Below are positions 9,233 through 19,895 of a stretch of 64,000 nt of DNA, in pieces. Position numbers and translations under genes: made by a program. The first letter of the stretch is position 1; each line of letters opens with the position of its first letter. The stretch is from Nitrospirota bacterium (lineage in GTDB: Bacteria > Nitrospirota > 9FT-COMBO-42-15 > HDB-SIOI813), in the NCBI GenBank assembly GCA_020851375.1, contig JADZCV010000047.1, positions 1 to 64,000 on the forward strand. The letters are read 5' to 3'. Under the pieces are notes generated by a model. That model was not told the origin of the DNA and did not search any database. It was given only the letters and a program-made list of their open reading frames with translations.

Positions 9233-10549
9233 GTGTTTGAAAGAATCGTCAATAGTATTAAAAATGTCTTAAAAATTGAAGAGCTCAGGAGCAGAATCCT
9301 CTTTACATTCGGACTACTCGCTATATACCGTCTTGGTGCTCACACGCCTACCCCTGGTATTGATGGCTCTGCATTAAGTAAGTTTCTGCAGGAAAAAGGC
9401 GGAGCACTGATGGGATTTTTTGATATATTCTCAGGTGGCGCCCTCTCAAAACTTTCGATATTTGCACTTGGTATTATGCCGTATATTTCGGCATCAATCA
9501 TTCTGCAACTGCTTACTGTAGTCATTCCTACACTGGCAAACCTTGCCAAGGAAGGAGAGAGCGGACGGCGTACAATTACGCAATATACAAGATATTTGAC
9601 TGTTCTGATCAGTGTAATTCAGTCATTTGGAATTGCGGTCGGTATTGAAGGAATGCAAAATGGGATGTTCGTTACGTCCCCGGGCTGGTCGTTCCGTATT
9701 ATGACTGTGCTGACACTAACTACAGGAACTATTTTTGTCATGTGGCTCGGTGAGCAAATTAATGAACGCGGTATTGGAAACGGCATATCAATCATTATCT
9801 TTGCAGGTATTATTGCCAATATTCCCAAAGCGGCGATTAATACCTTCAGGCTGTACGATGCTGGCCAGATCGGCACAATGCTGCTGATACTTGTTGGAGT
9901 CATGATATTGGTTGTTACTGCCGGTGTTGTATATATTGAGAGTGCAAAGAGGAAGATACCGGTACAGTATGCTAAAAGAGTTGTCGGGAGAAAGGTATAT
10001 GGAGGCCAGAGCACCCATATACCGCTTAAACTGAACACAGCAGGTGTTATACCGCCTATTTTCGCATCGTCACTTATTGCTTTTCCTGCAATGGTTGCAG
10101 GATTTATTACAGTTCCGTGGGTTAATTCAATAGCCAATCAGTTTGCCCCCGGTTCTTTTCTGTACACATTTCTTTATGCCGTGCTTATAATATTCTTTTG
10201 TTATTTTTATACAGCCGTTGTTTTAAATCCCGTTGACATGGCAGATAACATGAAAAAGTACGGTGGTTTTATTCCTGGCATAAGACCCGGGCAGAGGACA
10301 TCTGATTATATCTACAGAGTCATGTCAAGGCTGACGCTTGTTGGTGCTATCTATCTGACAGCTGTATCCATACTGCCAGAGCTGCTCGTCAGGTATGCAA
10401 ATGTCCCTTTTTACTTTGGCGGCACATCCGTGCTGATAGTAATAGTCGTTGCAATGGATACCGCACAGCAGATTGAGACTCATATGATAAGCAGGAATTA
10501 TGAAGGGTTTCTGAGAAAAGGGCGGGTCAAGAGTAAGGGGTCCTGGTAA
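9233..10549 (+). CDS. secY: Preprotein translocase subunit SecY
   Basis: SecY is the channel of the SecYEG translocon in the inner membrane. The 438-residue protein has about ten hydrophobic segments and the conserved GIGNGISIIIFAGI and RPGQRTSDYIYRVMSRLT blocks. It starts with GTG directly after the rplO stop, with no gap. The rplO-secY-adk order is typical of the spc operon. Confidence 0.97.
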   Translation: MFERIVNSIKNVLKIEELRSRILFTFGLLAIYRLGAHTPTPGIDGSALSKFLQEKGGALMGFFDIFSGGALSKLSIFALGIMPYISASIILQLLTVVIPTLANLAKEGESGRRTITQYTRYLTVLISVIQSFGIAVGIEGMQNGMFVTSPGWSFRIMTVLTLTTGTIFVMWLGEQINERGIGNGISIIIFAGIIANIPKAAINTFRLYDAGQIGTMLLILVGVMILVVTAGVVYIESAKRKIPVQYAKRVVGRKVYGGQSTHIPLKLNTAGVIPPIFASSLIAFPAMVAGFITVPWVNSIANQFAPGSFLYTFLYAVLIIFFCYFYTAVVLNPVDMADNMKKYGGFIPGIRPGQRTSDYIYRVMSRLTLVGAIYLTAVSILPELLVRYANVPFYFGGTSVLIVIVVAMDTAQQIETHMISRNYEGFLRKGRVKSKGSW

Positions 10550-10563
10550 ACGGAGAATCTGAA

Positions 10564-11202
10564 ATGAGATTTATATTGTTAGGACCTCCTGGTGTTGGCA
10601 AGGGTACGCAGGCATGGAAGCTTGCAGAGAAATACGGTATTCCGCAGATATCTACCGGGGATATGCTTCGAGGCGCCATACAGCAGGGAACTGAACTTGG
10701 TTTGAAAGCCCGATCATATATGGACAGCGGCAGTCTCGTGCCTGATGAGGTTGTTATTGGAATTGTGGAAGAGAGGCTTAAGATGAGTGACTGTGCTGCA
10801 GGCTGGATACTTGATGGATTTCCAAGGACTCTCCAGCAGGCTGGTGCATTGGATAAGGTGTTGAGCAGCATCAATTCAGGGATTGACCATGTCCTTAGTC
10901 TCGAAGTCAGGGAAGAAGAGGTCATAAAAAGGATCAGCGGAAGAAGAAGCTGTGAGGGCTGTCAGAAAACGTTTAATATTTACTTTAACATGCCCGGGAA
11001 AGACGGCATTTGTGACAACTGCGGCGGCAGGCTTGTTCAGAGAAAAGATGATATGGAAGAGACTGTACGGAACAGGATGAAGGTGTACAGGGAAAGTACG
11101 GCACCGCTTATTTCGTATTATAAAGGGCGCGGATATCTGAAGAGTATAGATGCTAATGGTGATATAGCAGGTGTATTTGATTTAATCTGTTCCGTGATTT
11201 AA
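10564..11202 (+). CDS. adk: Adenylate kinase with zinc-type lid
   Basis: This enzyme converts ATP plus AMP to two ADP. The P-loop GPPGVGKGTQ lies at residues 7-16 and the DGFPRT motif near residue 84. The lid carries four cysteines (Cys130, Cys133, Cys150, Cys153), the structural zinc site found in Gram-positive and many other bacteria but replaced by polar residues in enterobacteria. Length is 212 residues. It sits between secY and map as usual. Confidence 0.97.
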   Translation: MRFILLGPPGVGKGTQAWKLAEKYGIPQISTGDMLRGAIQQGTELGLKARSYMDSGSLVPDEVVIGIVEERLKMSDCAAGWILDGFPRTLQQAGALDKVLSSINSGIDHVLSLEVREEEVIKRISGRRSCEGCQKTFNIYFNMPGKDGICDNCGGRLVQRKDDMEETVRNRMKVYRESTAPLISYYKGRGYLKSIDANGDIAGVFDLICSVI

Positions 11203-11205
11203 AAT

Positions 11206-11952
11206 ATGATAATTATAAAGTCCCGGAAGGAGATTGAAAAGATCAGGGCATCCTGTATAATAGTTGCCCGGGCGCTTGAAGAGGTAAAGAAAAGGGTTAG
11301 TGCGGGGATCACAACTGGGGAATTAGACAGGATAGCAGAAGAGTATATTGTTAAAAATGGCGCTAAACCGGCATTTAAAGGATACAGGGGTTATCCGAGC
11401 GCGACGTGTATATCTGTAAATGATGAGATCGTACATGGGATACCATCTTACAGATGTTTAAAAGACGGCGATATCGTCAGCATTGATATCGGGGTTTTGC
11501 TTGACGGTTATTACGGTGATGCTGCGGTTACTGTGCCGGTTAACGGAATAGACAGTGAAAGCAAGCGGCTTCTGGAGGTAACTGAAGAGTCGCTGTACAA
11601 GGCATTAGATGTTGCAGTTGCAGGTAACAGGGTGTCTGATATCTCCTGTACCATTCAGGATTTTGTTGAGGGAGCGGGTTACTCTGTAGTAAGGGAATTT
11701 GTCGGGCATGGGATCGGGAGTTCTCTGCACGAAGATCCGCCGGTACCTAACTACGGTGAGAGGGGCAGGGGGCCCAGGTTGAAGGTCGGGATGGTACTGG
11801 CCATAGAGCCAATGGTTAACGCGGGCGGCTGTGAATTAAATATACTGGATAATGGCTGGACAGCAGTTACAAAGGATAAAAGCCGTTCAGCCCATTTTGA
11901 ACATACTGTGGCGATTACAGAGGATGGCCATGAAATTTTGAGTATGCTATAA
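11206..11952 (+). CDS. map: Methionine aminopeptidase, type I
   Basis: Map removes the initiator methionine from nascent proteins. The 248-residue pita-bread fold is complete, with the metal ligands visible in DIGVLLDGYYGDAAVTV (two Asp), FVGHGIGSSLHEDP (His), AIEPMV (Glu) and the final FEHTVAITEDG (Glu). It starts three bases after adk and precedes infA. Confidence 0.97.
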   Translation: MIIIKSRKEIEKIRASCIIVARALEEVKKRVSAGITTGELDRIAEEYIVKNGAKPAFKGYRGYPSATCISVNDEIVHGIPSYRCLKDGDIVSIDIGVLLDGYYGDAAVTVPVNGIDSESKRLLEVTEESLYKALDVAVAGNRVSDISCTIQDFVEGAGYSVVREFVGHGIGSSLHEDPPVPNYGERGRGPRLKVGMVLAIEPMVNAGGCELNILDNGWTAVTKDKSRSAHFEHTVAITEDGHEILSML

Positions 11953-11997
11953 TGTTTCAGATTCGGGATTAAAATAATATTTCCTTAGATCAGAGAG

Positions 11998-12216
11998 ATG
12001 GCAAAAGAAGATTCAATTGAGGTGCAGGGTACAATAGTGGAGACACTGCCTAATGCAATGTTTAAAGTAACATTGGACAACGGACATAAAGTGCTGGCAC
12101 ATGTGTCAGGCAAGATGAGGATGCATTTTATAAAAATACTGCCTGGCGATAAGGTAACGATAGAGCTGTCACCATATGACCTGACAAGAGGGAGAATTGT
12201 ATATCGCTTTAAGTAG
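11998..12216 (+). CDS. infA: Translation initiation factor IF-1
   Basis: IF-1 blocks the A site of the small subunit during initiation. The 72-residue OB-fold protein is highly typical: [20 protein letters not shown], then [17 protein letters not shown] and [16 protein letters not shown] precedes the ATG. It links map to rpmJ. Confidence 0.98.
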   Translation: MAKEDSIEVQGTIVETLPNAMFKVTLDNGHKVLAHVSGKMRMHFIKILPGDKVTIELSPYDLTRGRIVYRFK

Positions 12217-12239
12217 CTGAGGAGAGAGGAGCTTTAGTA

Positions 12240-12353
12240 ATGAAAGTCAGATCATCCATAAAAAAGATGTGCATTAAGTGCAAAATTATAAGACGAAGAG
12301 GGACGTTGAGGATTATTTGTTCTAACCCAAGACATAATCAGAGGCAGGGATAA
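12240..12353 (+). CDS. rpmJ: 50S ribosomal protein L36, zinc-ribbon form
   Basis: A 37-codon reading frame begins at ATG 12240 and ends with TAA at 12351-12353. The product [20 protein letters not shown]... has Cys11, Cys14, Cys27 and His32, the zinc-ribbon ligands of standard L36. GGAGAGAGGAG lies about nine bases upstream. The infA-rpmJ-rpsM position is canonical, which makes this tiny gene secure. Confidence 0.97.
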   Translation: MKVRSSIKKMCIKCKIIRRRGTLRIICSNPRHNQRQG

Positions 12354-12367
12354 AAAGCAATCATCTG

Positions 12368-12387
12368 AAGCCGCGGGAAGCCGGCTT
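12368..12387. other. Hairpin between rpmJ and rpsM
   Basis: AAGCCG at 12368-12373 pairs with CGGCTT at 12382-12387 around an eight-base loop, then TAATAAAG follows. There is no T-run, so it is a weak terminator at best. It sits in the rpsM leader, where enterobacteria place the S4 autoregulatory pseudoknot, but I cannot show that structure here. Confidence 0.45.
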
Positions 12388-12408
12388 TAATAAAGAGGGG
12401 ATTATAAA

Positions 12409-12786
12409 TTGGCAAGAATAGAAGGTGTGGATTTACCGGGTGTTAAAAGAGTGGAGGTAGGCCTTACTTACATATATGGCATTGGCCGGAACGCATCAAG
12501 AAGGATACTTGCTGCGGCAAATGTTGATTTGAATAAAAAGGTCAAAGACCTTACTGAGGAGGAAGTAGTTAAGATCAGGGACGAGATAGACAAGAATTTT
12601 ACGGTCGAGGGTGACCTAAGGCGTAAGATTGCAATGAACATCAAGAGGCTTATTGATATCGGGAGTTACAGGGGAACTCGTCATAGAAGGGCACTTCCTC
12701 TGCGTGGTCAGAGAACGAGGACAAATGCGAGAACGAGAAAGGGACCACGCCGTACAATAGGTACAAAGAAGAAGGAAACAAAGTGA
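12409..12786 (+). CDS. rpsM: 30S ribosomal protein S13
   Basis: S13 lies in the head of the 30S subunit and bridges to the large subunit. The 125-residue product starts [15 protein letters not shown] from a TTG codon and carries the helix-two-turn-helix block [14 protein letters not shown]. The C-terminal tail is basic ([19 protein letters not shown]). It opens the rpsM-rpsK-rpsD-rpoA-rplQ group. Confidence 0.97.
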   Translation: MARIEGVDLPGVKRVEVGLTYIYGIGRNASRRILAAANVDLNKKVKDLTEEEVVKIRDEIDKNFTVEGDLRRKIAMNIKRLIDIGSYRGTRHRRALPLRGQRTRTNARTRKGPRRTIGTKKKETK

Positions 12787-12796
12787 GGCTATAGAA

Positions 12797-13180
12797 ATGG
12801 CGAAGAAGACACCGAAGAAAAAGGAAAAAAAGAATATTCAAACCGGAGTTGCCCATATTCAGGCATCTTTCAACAATACGATAGTTACTATTACGGATGT
12901 TGGCGGAAATGTTATTGTATGGTGCAGCGCCGGATCAGAAGGATTTAAGGGGTCAAGAAAGAGTACACCATTTGCTGCCCAGAAGGCAGCGGAGGCAGCT
13001 GCCAGGAAGGGCATGGAACATGGACTCCGGCATGTTGAGGTACTGGTTACAGGTCCAGGCGCAGGAAGGGAATCAGCAATAAGGGCTCTTCAGGCTGCAG
13101 GGTTAAAGATTAATGCAATTAAAGATGTTACACCTATTCCACATAATGGCTGCAGACCGCCAAAGCGTAGAAGGGTGTAG
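12797..13180 (+). CDS. rpsK: 30S ribosomal protein S11
   Basis: S11 lies on the platform of the 30S subunit near the mRNA exit. The 127 residues contain the conserved [32 protein letters not shown] and the terminal [18 protein letters not shown] segments. It begins ten bases after rpsM. Confidence 0.98.
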   Translation: MAKKTPKKKEKKNIQTGVAHIQASFNNTIVTITDVGGNVIVWCSAGSEGFKGSRKSTPFAAQKAAEAAARKGMEHGLRHVEVLVTGPGAGRESAIRALQAAGLKINAIKDVTPIPHNGCRPPKRRRV

Positions 13181-13193
13181 GAGGGAGACTTAG

Positions 13194-13829
13194 TTGGCAA
13201 GATATATAGGGCCTGTCTGCAGGTTATGCAGAAGAGAAGGGATGAAGCTGTTTTTCAAGGGAAACAGATGCATGACGGAAAAGTGTGCATTTGAGAGGAG
13301 AGGTTATCCTCCCGGATTGCATGGTCAGAAGGGACAAAGAGGTTCAAAGGCGACCAACTATTCTATTCAGTTGAGGGAAAAACAGAAGGTGAAGCGCGTA
13401 TACGGTCTTCTGGAGACACAATTCAGGGGATTCTTTGAAAAGGCATCCAAAAGCAAAGGTGTTACAGGTGAATTGCTGTTGCAGATGCTTGAGAGAAGAC
13501 TTGATAATACGGTATTCAGGGCAGGGTTTGCCGAATCACGCAATGAGGCGAGGCAATTGGTAAGGCATGGACATTTTCTTGTAAATGGAAGGAAGGTCAA
13601 TCTGCCGTCATACCTCATTAAGGAAGGTGACATTATAGAGATAAGGGAGAAGAGCCGTGAGGACGTCAGATTAAAAGACGCCATTACTAACCTTGGGAAT
13701 AAAACTATCCCTTCATGGCTGGGTGTAGAGGGAGAGAATTTCAGGGCGCGTGTTACCGGACTTCCGGCACGAGAAGAGATTCTCCTGCCTATAAGTGAGC
13801 AGTTGATTGTAGAGCTCTACTCTAAGTAA
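13194..13829 (+). CDS. rpsD: 30S ribosomal protein S4, zinc-binding form
   Basis: S4 is a primary 16S rRNA binder and part of the mRNA entry helicase. The 211-residue protein starts with TTG at 13194 (TAGGAGGGAG upstream). Cys9, Cys12, Cys26 and Cys31 form the N-terminal zinc site of the C+ class. The S4 RNA-binding domain follows, with RLDNTVFRAGFAESRNEARQ near residue 100. It lies just before rpoA. Confidence 0.97.
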   Translation: MARYIGPVCRLCRREGMKLFFKGNRCMTEKCAFERRGYPPGLHGQKGQRGSKATNYSIQLREKQKVKRVYGLLETQFRGFFEKASKSKGVTGELLLQMLERRLDNTVFRAGFAESRNEARQLVRHGHFLVNGRKVNLPSYLIKEGDIIEIREKSREDVRLKDAITNLGNKTIPSWLGVEGENFRARVTGLPAREEILLPISEQLIVELYSK

Positions 13830-13877
13830 ATACGACCGCATGAGACAGGTTGTATTTACCCTGAGCGTAGCGAAGGG
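13826..13877. repeat. Two hairpins between rpsD and rpoA
   Basis: The first hairpin pairs 13826-13837 with 13848-13859 over 12 positions, with one G-T pair, and includes the rpsD stop codon. Adjacent bases 13859-13877 read CCCTGAGCGTAGCGAAGGG, a short imperfect palindrome of the kind dispersed in many bacterial genomes. No T-run follows either. The gap to rpoA is 82 bases, the longest within the alpha part of the operon. Confidence 0.6.
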
Positions 13878-13911
13878 ACTGATATAAGATAATATTATTC
13901 AGGGGGAGCTA

Positions 13912-14949
13912 ATGATAATAAGGACTAAAGACTTTCAGATTCCAAAGAAATTAGAAGTAAACAGCGATACACTGACACCGACATATGGTGAATTTTATGC
14001 TGAACCATTTGAAAGGGGATATGGTGTTACAATTGGAAATTCGCTGAGAAGAGTGCTCGTGTCCTCAATAGTCGGTGCTGCAGTAACATCTGTTAAGATA
14101 AATACAGTTCTGCACGAGTTTTCTGCCATACCAGGGGTAAAAGAAGATGTAACTGACATAATACTGACCTTAAAAAATCTCAGGCTGAAGATGTACACTG
14201 ATAAACCCAAGACGATTTACCTCCAAAAAAAGGGTGCCGGTACAGCTCTGGGACGGGATATTATTCATGATGCTGATGTGGAAATACTGACGCCTGATCT
14301 CGTGATAGCCACGATAGAGAAGGATGCGGCGCTTGACATGGAGATGACGGTTAAACCCGGAAGAGGTTACATTACATCGGAGCGAAATAAGGAGGAAGGG
14401 CTTCCAATAGGTGTAATACCTGTTGATTCAATTTTTTCGCCTGTTCAGCGGGTCAATGTCCGGATTGAAAATGCGCGTGTGGGGAAACAGACTGACTATG
14501 ACCGCCTTATCCTGGAAGTGTGGACTGATGGAAGTATAAGGCCTGATGAGGCCATTAATCATGCCGCAAGAATCCTTAAAGACAATCTGAACATATTTGC
14601 AGAGGGTGATAATGACGAGTCCGATGCAGATAATGAATCAAATGCAACTACCCTGCAGGCAGCAAAAGAGGAGACTACTGTAGAAGGGAAGAAGTCTGAT
14701 CTTGCCAGGAACCTTTACAGGAGTGTGGAGGAACTTGAGTTATCTGTAAGGTCTGCCAATTGCCTCAAGAATGCAAACATCTACACCCTTGCTGACCTCG
14801 TCAAAAAAACAGAAAACGAAATGCTTGAGACAAAAAACTTCGGCAGGAAATCACTCAATGAGATCAAAGAGCTTTTGATTGGCATGGGGCTGTCATTTGG
14901 CATGGATATCGACAGCATGGTAAAAAATGATGAAGGACAAAAGATATGA
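13912..14949 (+). CDS. rpoA: RNA polymerase alpha subunit
   Basis: Alpha dimerises to nucleate RNA polymerase assembly. The N-terminal domain shows EPFERGYGVTIGNSLRRVL (about residues 26-44), and the C-terminal promoter-binding domain shows ELELSVRSANCLKNANI and GRKSLNEIKELL. A hydrophilic linker (about residues 235-262) is rich in Asp, Glu and Asn. Length is 345 residues. GGGGGAGCTA gives the ribosome-binding site. It shares ATGA with rplQ. Confidence 0.98.
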   Translation: MIIRTKDFQIPKKLEVNSDTLTPTYGEFYAEPFERGYGVTIGNSLRRVLVSSIVGAAVTSVKINTVLHEFSAIPGVKEDVTDIILTLKNLRLKMYTDKPKTIYLQKKGAGTALGRDIIHDADVEILTPDLVIATIEKDAALDMEMTVKPGRGYITSERNKEEGLPIGVIPVDSIFSPVQRVNVRIENARVGKQTDYDRLILEVWTDGSIRPDEAINHAARILKDNLNIFAEGDNDESDADNESNATTLQAAKEETTVEGKKSDLARNLYRSVEELELSVRSANCLKNANIYTLADLVKKTENEMLETKNFGRKSLNEIKELLIGMGLSFGMDIDSMVKNDEGQKI

Positions 14950-15332
14950 GACACAAAAAAGCCGGAAAACAATTAAGCAGGGATACAAAACACAGAAGAT
15001 CATTATTAAGAAATCTTGTAACTGCGGCACTGGAGCATGGCAGGATAGAGACCACGCTTGTAAAGGCAAAGACTGTCAGGCCAATCGTTGAGAAGATGAT
15101 TACCATAGGCAAGAGGGGAAGCCTGCATGACAGAAGACAGGCCCTTTCCTACATCAGGAGTGAGTCGGTAGTGACCAGGCTATTTGATTCGCTGTCCCCC
15201 CGTTTTCTTGACAGGACAGGTGGTTATACAAGGATTATCAGAACCAGAAGAAGACTGGGTGATTCTGCTGAGATGGCCATATTGGAATTGATTAATACAG
15301 GAAAAGATACCGGTAAGAAAGAGACTACCTGA
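14946..15332 (+). CDS. rplQ: 50S ribosomal protein L17
   Basis: L17 borders the tunnel exit. The 128-residue protein begins MRHKKAGKQLSRDTKHRRSL and includes GGYTRIIRTRRRLGDSAEMA, both family signatures. It overlaps rpoA by four bases and closes the ribosomal superoperon. I see no convincing intrinsic terminator after it. Confidence 0.97.
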   Translation: MRHKKAGKQLSRDTKHRRSLLRNLVTAALEHGRIETTLVKAKTVRPIVEKMITIGKRGSLHDRRQALSYIRSESVVTRLFDSLSPRFLDRTGGYTRIIRTRRRLGDSAEMAILELINTGKDTGKKETT

Positions 15333-15361
15333 GTCTTCGCAGTTAATCCTCTCTCCAGGAC

Positions 15362-15418
15362 TTGCCGTTCGTTAAAAAGTGATTATATATCAACCTTGTC
15401 AAAGTATCATTGACAGGG
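15362..15418 (+). promoter_or_regulatory. Candidate groESL promoter and operator
   Basis: TTGCCG at 15362-15367 and TATATA at 15384-15389 make a modest sigma-70 promoter with a 16-base spacer. Just downstream, a dyad with TGTCAA and TTGACA half-sites seven bases apart (15397-15415, with flanking CC/GG extending it to 15394-15418) sits where a repressor would act. The standard CIRCE element (TTAGCACTC half-sites) is absent. The assignment is inference. Confidence 0.4.
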
Positions 15419-15458
15419 AGACTAAAATAACCATTTAACTAAGAAAGGAGGCGATAAA

Positions 15459-15746
15459 ATGTCAGGAGCAACAAAAATCAATCTGAAGTTCCGGCCCTTA
15501 AAGGACCGTGTATTTGTCAGTTATGCGGAGGAGGGTGAAAAGACAGCCGGCGGGATTTATTTACCTGAGACTGCCAAGGAGAAGCCGCAGAAGGGCAAGG
15601 TCGAGGCCGTCGGGAGCGAGGTAAAAGAGGTGAAAGTCGGGAATACGATACTTTTTGACAAGTATTCCGGATCCAAGACCAACATTGATGGCACTGAGTA
15701 TCTGATTATAAAGGAAGAAGATATTCTGGGAATACTGGAAGGTTAG
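15459..15746 (+). CDS. groES: Co-chaperonin GroES
   Basis: GroES caps the GroEL folding chamber. The 95-residue protein has KFRPLKDRVFVSYAEE at the start, the mobile loop EEGEKTAGGIYLPETAKEKP and the conserved GNTILFDKYSG. AAAGGAGG lies about seven bases before the ATG. It is followed by groEL after 34 bases, a standard bicistron. Confidence 0.98.
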   Translation: MSGATKINLKFRPLKDRVFVSYAEEGEKTAGGIYLPETAKEKPQKGKVEAVGSEVKEVKVGNTILFDKYSGSKTNIDGTEYLIIKEEDILGILEG

Positions 15747-15780
15747 TAAAAATACAAAAAAATAAAAGGAGGGATGTTGA

Positions 15781-17409
<1,629 letters not shown>

Positions 17410-17432
17410 GTCGTCTTGTCAGAATTGTTCAC

Positions 17433-17472
17433 AAAAAGCCTCCCGGATGAATTCCGCGGAGGCTTTTTTTTT
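17433..17472 (+). terminator. Intrinsic terminator after groEL
   Basis: AAAAAGCCTCC at 17433-17443 pairs perfectly with GGAGGCTTTTT at 17458-17468, with a further CGGA/TCCG inner stem, then the T-run continues to 17472. It lies 24 bases after the groEL stop and separates groESL from the following TPR gene. Confidence 0.93.
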
Positions 17473-17542
17473 GGCCTGTTTTTTGCTGCTAAAGAAAAAG
17501 CACCTCTCTTACGATTTATAATGATGAAAGTGAGGCCTATAC

Positions 17543-19801
17543 TTGTCATTGGATAAGAACAAAATATTAGTAGCAGCACAGCAATTCACTGTCAGAGGGC
17601 AGATACAGAAGGCTGTTGAGGAATGGAAGAAGTTAATCACAGACACCCCAAATGACGCAAATATTTATAATACAATAGGAGACCTGTGCCTGAAATATCA
17701 GGTGTCAGAGCAGGGAAAAGGCGAGGCAATATCAAACTACGTCAAAGCTGCTGAGATATTTGAATCATCAGGTTTTGCACTCAAGGCGATCGCCGTCTAT
17801 AAAAAAGTCCTTAAAATAGCCCCTTCCCGGAAGGACATTTACATAAAGCTTGGAAATCTTAATTGTGAGAGAGGGCTCATAGGTAACGCCCGTGAGGACT
17901 ACTTAGTCGCAGCCAAACTCCATACTCAGGAAGGCCAGATCCGTGAGGCGCTGGATGTTTACAGAAAGATAGCAGACCTGGATCCTTCTAATTTGAACGT
18001 CCGCCTCAAGATTGCGGACATTTTCATGAAAGAAGGTCTTAATAGTGAAGCAATAGAGGAATACAACAAGGTCGCCTCTGCCCATCTTCAGGCAGGAAGA
18101 AAGGAAGACGCAGAGAGTTTGTACAAGCTTATTTTACGTGTGGAGCCAAATGATGCAAGTGCTACATTAAATATTGGGAAACTACGGCTGGAAGACGGAT
18201 ATTGTGATGAGGCCATTGCATATGTGAGAAAGGCGCTGGAAAACTCTCCTGATTCTGAAGATGCCTTTTCATTACTTATTGACTCCTACAATAAGGCAAA
18301 AAAGTACGATGAAGCTGAAGAACTTATAAATAAACATATCAATGATTATCCTGATCAGATTGGATGCAGGGAAAAACTTGCGTCTATTCTGCTGAACAGA
18401 GGTGAGCTGCAGCGTGCGGCAGAAGAATATCTGAATCTGAGCAAAGAATATCTTAGCAGACACAATATTGAAAAGGCGTATGGGTTTGCAGAAAAGACTA
18501 TAGGCATTTCGCCGGAGTTAGTTTCCGCACATGAGATATTATTTGAAATGTCTCTTTCGTCCGGGAATAAAGATACTATTGAGCATAAAGGCTTGTTCCT
18601 TGCAAAATATTATTTTGACAGGGGGGATAAATCAAAAGCAGGGTACTATTTTAAGAAGATACTGGAGGTAAATCCATTCTCAGCAGAGGCTAAAGATGGC
18701 CTGAGTAATATAGAGCCGGTGAATGAATCTGAAATCCCCGCTCCTGTGGTTTTGCCTGAAACTGCGGACATTTCCAATCATATAACATCCGCTGATGCCT
18801 ATATGAAATATGGACTTGTTGAAAAGGCTGTAAATGAACTTAAGTCAGCATTGAGCATTGATCCTGATAATAAGATTGCCCATTCAAGATTGAAAGATGT
18901 CTATAAGACTACCGGAGATCTCGAAAAGGCTATTGATGAGTGCCTGATCCTTTCTGAAATATATGAGTCAGAAGGTGATGGAGACAGGATAGCTGAATTG
19001 ATTCAGGAGGCAGCAGTCATAAACCCTTCTGACAGAAGAATCCAGGAATACAGAGACCGGATGACCCCGAGCGCACAGGTTGATGTAAGTGAACTTCTTG
19101 AAGAGGCGGAATTTTATGCTCAGCAGGGCATGAATGATGAGGCCGTAAATGTGTATGAAAAGATCCTCCATGCAGACCCGGATAATCAGGAGGCTAAGGC
19201 GAAGCTGCTCCGGCTGAAAGGATCTCAGCCTGAGATAGTAAGACCAGCGGCAGATGCCGGCAGTAAAGATAAAGCGGTGTCATCCCCATTTTTTGATCTC
19301 GGAGAGGCCCTGAAAGAATCTGAAACAGAAGAGCCTGTAAGGACCTTTACTCAGGAAGATGGCCCGGCTACAAGGAGTTTTGAAGAGTTATTTCAGGAAT
19401 TTCAGGAAGGCATAAGATCGCAGTTAAGCTCAGAAGACTATGAAACGCACTATAATCTTGGCATAGCTTATAAGGAAATGGGCCTGTTTCAGGAAGCTAT
19501 TGAAGAATTCAGGCTGTGTCTCCCCGGAGAGCATAGAATCATTGATGCATCGTTTATGATTGCACTATGCTGCAAAGAAATTGGTCAATATTCAGAAGCC
19601 GCTGAAGTTCTTAAAAAGGCGGCTCAAAGCCCGCAGTTTAATGACCGTAACCACCTTGTTGTGAAATATGAGCTTGGTGCCTTATTGGAAATGTCGGGTA
19701 AAAAGGAAGATGCGCTTAGTGTTTTCAATGAAATCCACGATACTGATGCCACCTACCGCGATGTTTCCGAGAAGGTGATGACCCTCCAGAAAAGTCTTTA
19801 A
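17543..19801 (+). CDS. Large TPR-repeat protein, function unknown
   Basis: The 752-residue protein is almost entirely tetratricopeptide-like helical repeats, such as LKAIAVYKKVLKIAPSRKDI (about residues 78-97) and DEAVNVYEKILHADPDNQEA near residue 540. There is no signal peptide or membrane segment, so it is probably a cytoplasmic scaffold. An acidic, less regular stretch at about 560-630 precedes a last repeat block. The TTG start at 17543 has GTGAGG seven bases upstream. It has its own transcription unit after the groEL terminator. I do not recognise a specific family. Confidence 0.8.
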   Translation: MSLDKNKILVAAQQFTVRGQIQKAVEEWKKLITDTPNDANIYNTIGDLCLKYQVSEQGKGEAISNYVKAAEIFESSGFALKAIAVYKKVLKIAPSRKDIYIKLGNLNCERGLIGNAREDYLVAAKLHTQEGQIREALDVYRKIADLDPSNLNVRLKIADIFMKEGLNSEAIEEYNKVASAHLQAGRKEDAESLYKLILRVEPNDASATLNIGKLRLEDGYCDEAIAYVRKALENSPDSEDAFSLLIDSYNKAKKYDEAEELINKHINDYPDQIGCREKLASILLNRGELQRAAEEYLNLSKEYLSRHNIEKAYGFAEKTIGISPELVSAHEILFEMSLSSGNKDTIEHKGLFLAKYYFDRGDKSKAGYYFKKILEVNPFSAEAKDGLSNIEPVNESEIPAPVVLPETADISNHITSADAYMKYGLVEKAVNELKSALSIDPDNKIAHSRLKDVYKTTGDLEKAIDECLILSEIYESEGDGDRIAELIQEAAVINPSDRRIQEYRDRMTPSAQVDVSELLEEAEFYAQQGMNDEAVNVYEKILHADPDNQEAKAKLLRLKGSQPEIVRPAADAGSKDKAVSSPFFDLGEALKESETEEPVRTFTQEDGPATRSFEELFQEFQEGIRSQLSSEDYETHYNLGIAYKEMGLFQEAIEEFRLCLPGEHRIIDASFMIALCCKEIGQYSEAAEVLKKAAQSPQFNDRNHLVVKYELGALLEMSGKKEDALSVFNEIHDTDATYRDVSEKVMTLQKSL

Positions 19802-19895
19802 TTTAAAAATCCAGGCAAGCAGGGATGAAGTCCATTATCATTAGAAATAAAACTCTTTTGCCATTTATTATTCAATGTTAGAATAGCGAATAATT

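Noticed and set aside
15333-15458. CIRCE element before groES
   Set aside because: I looked for TTAGCACTC and its complement and found none; only a different dyad is present.
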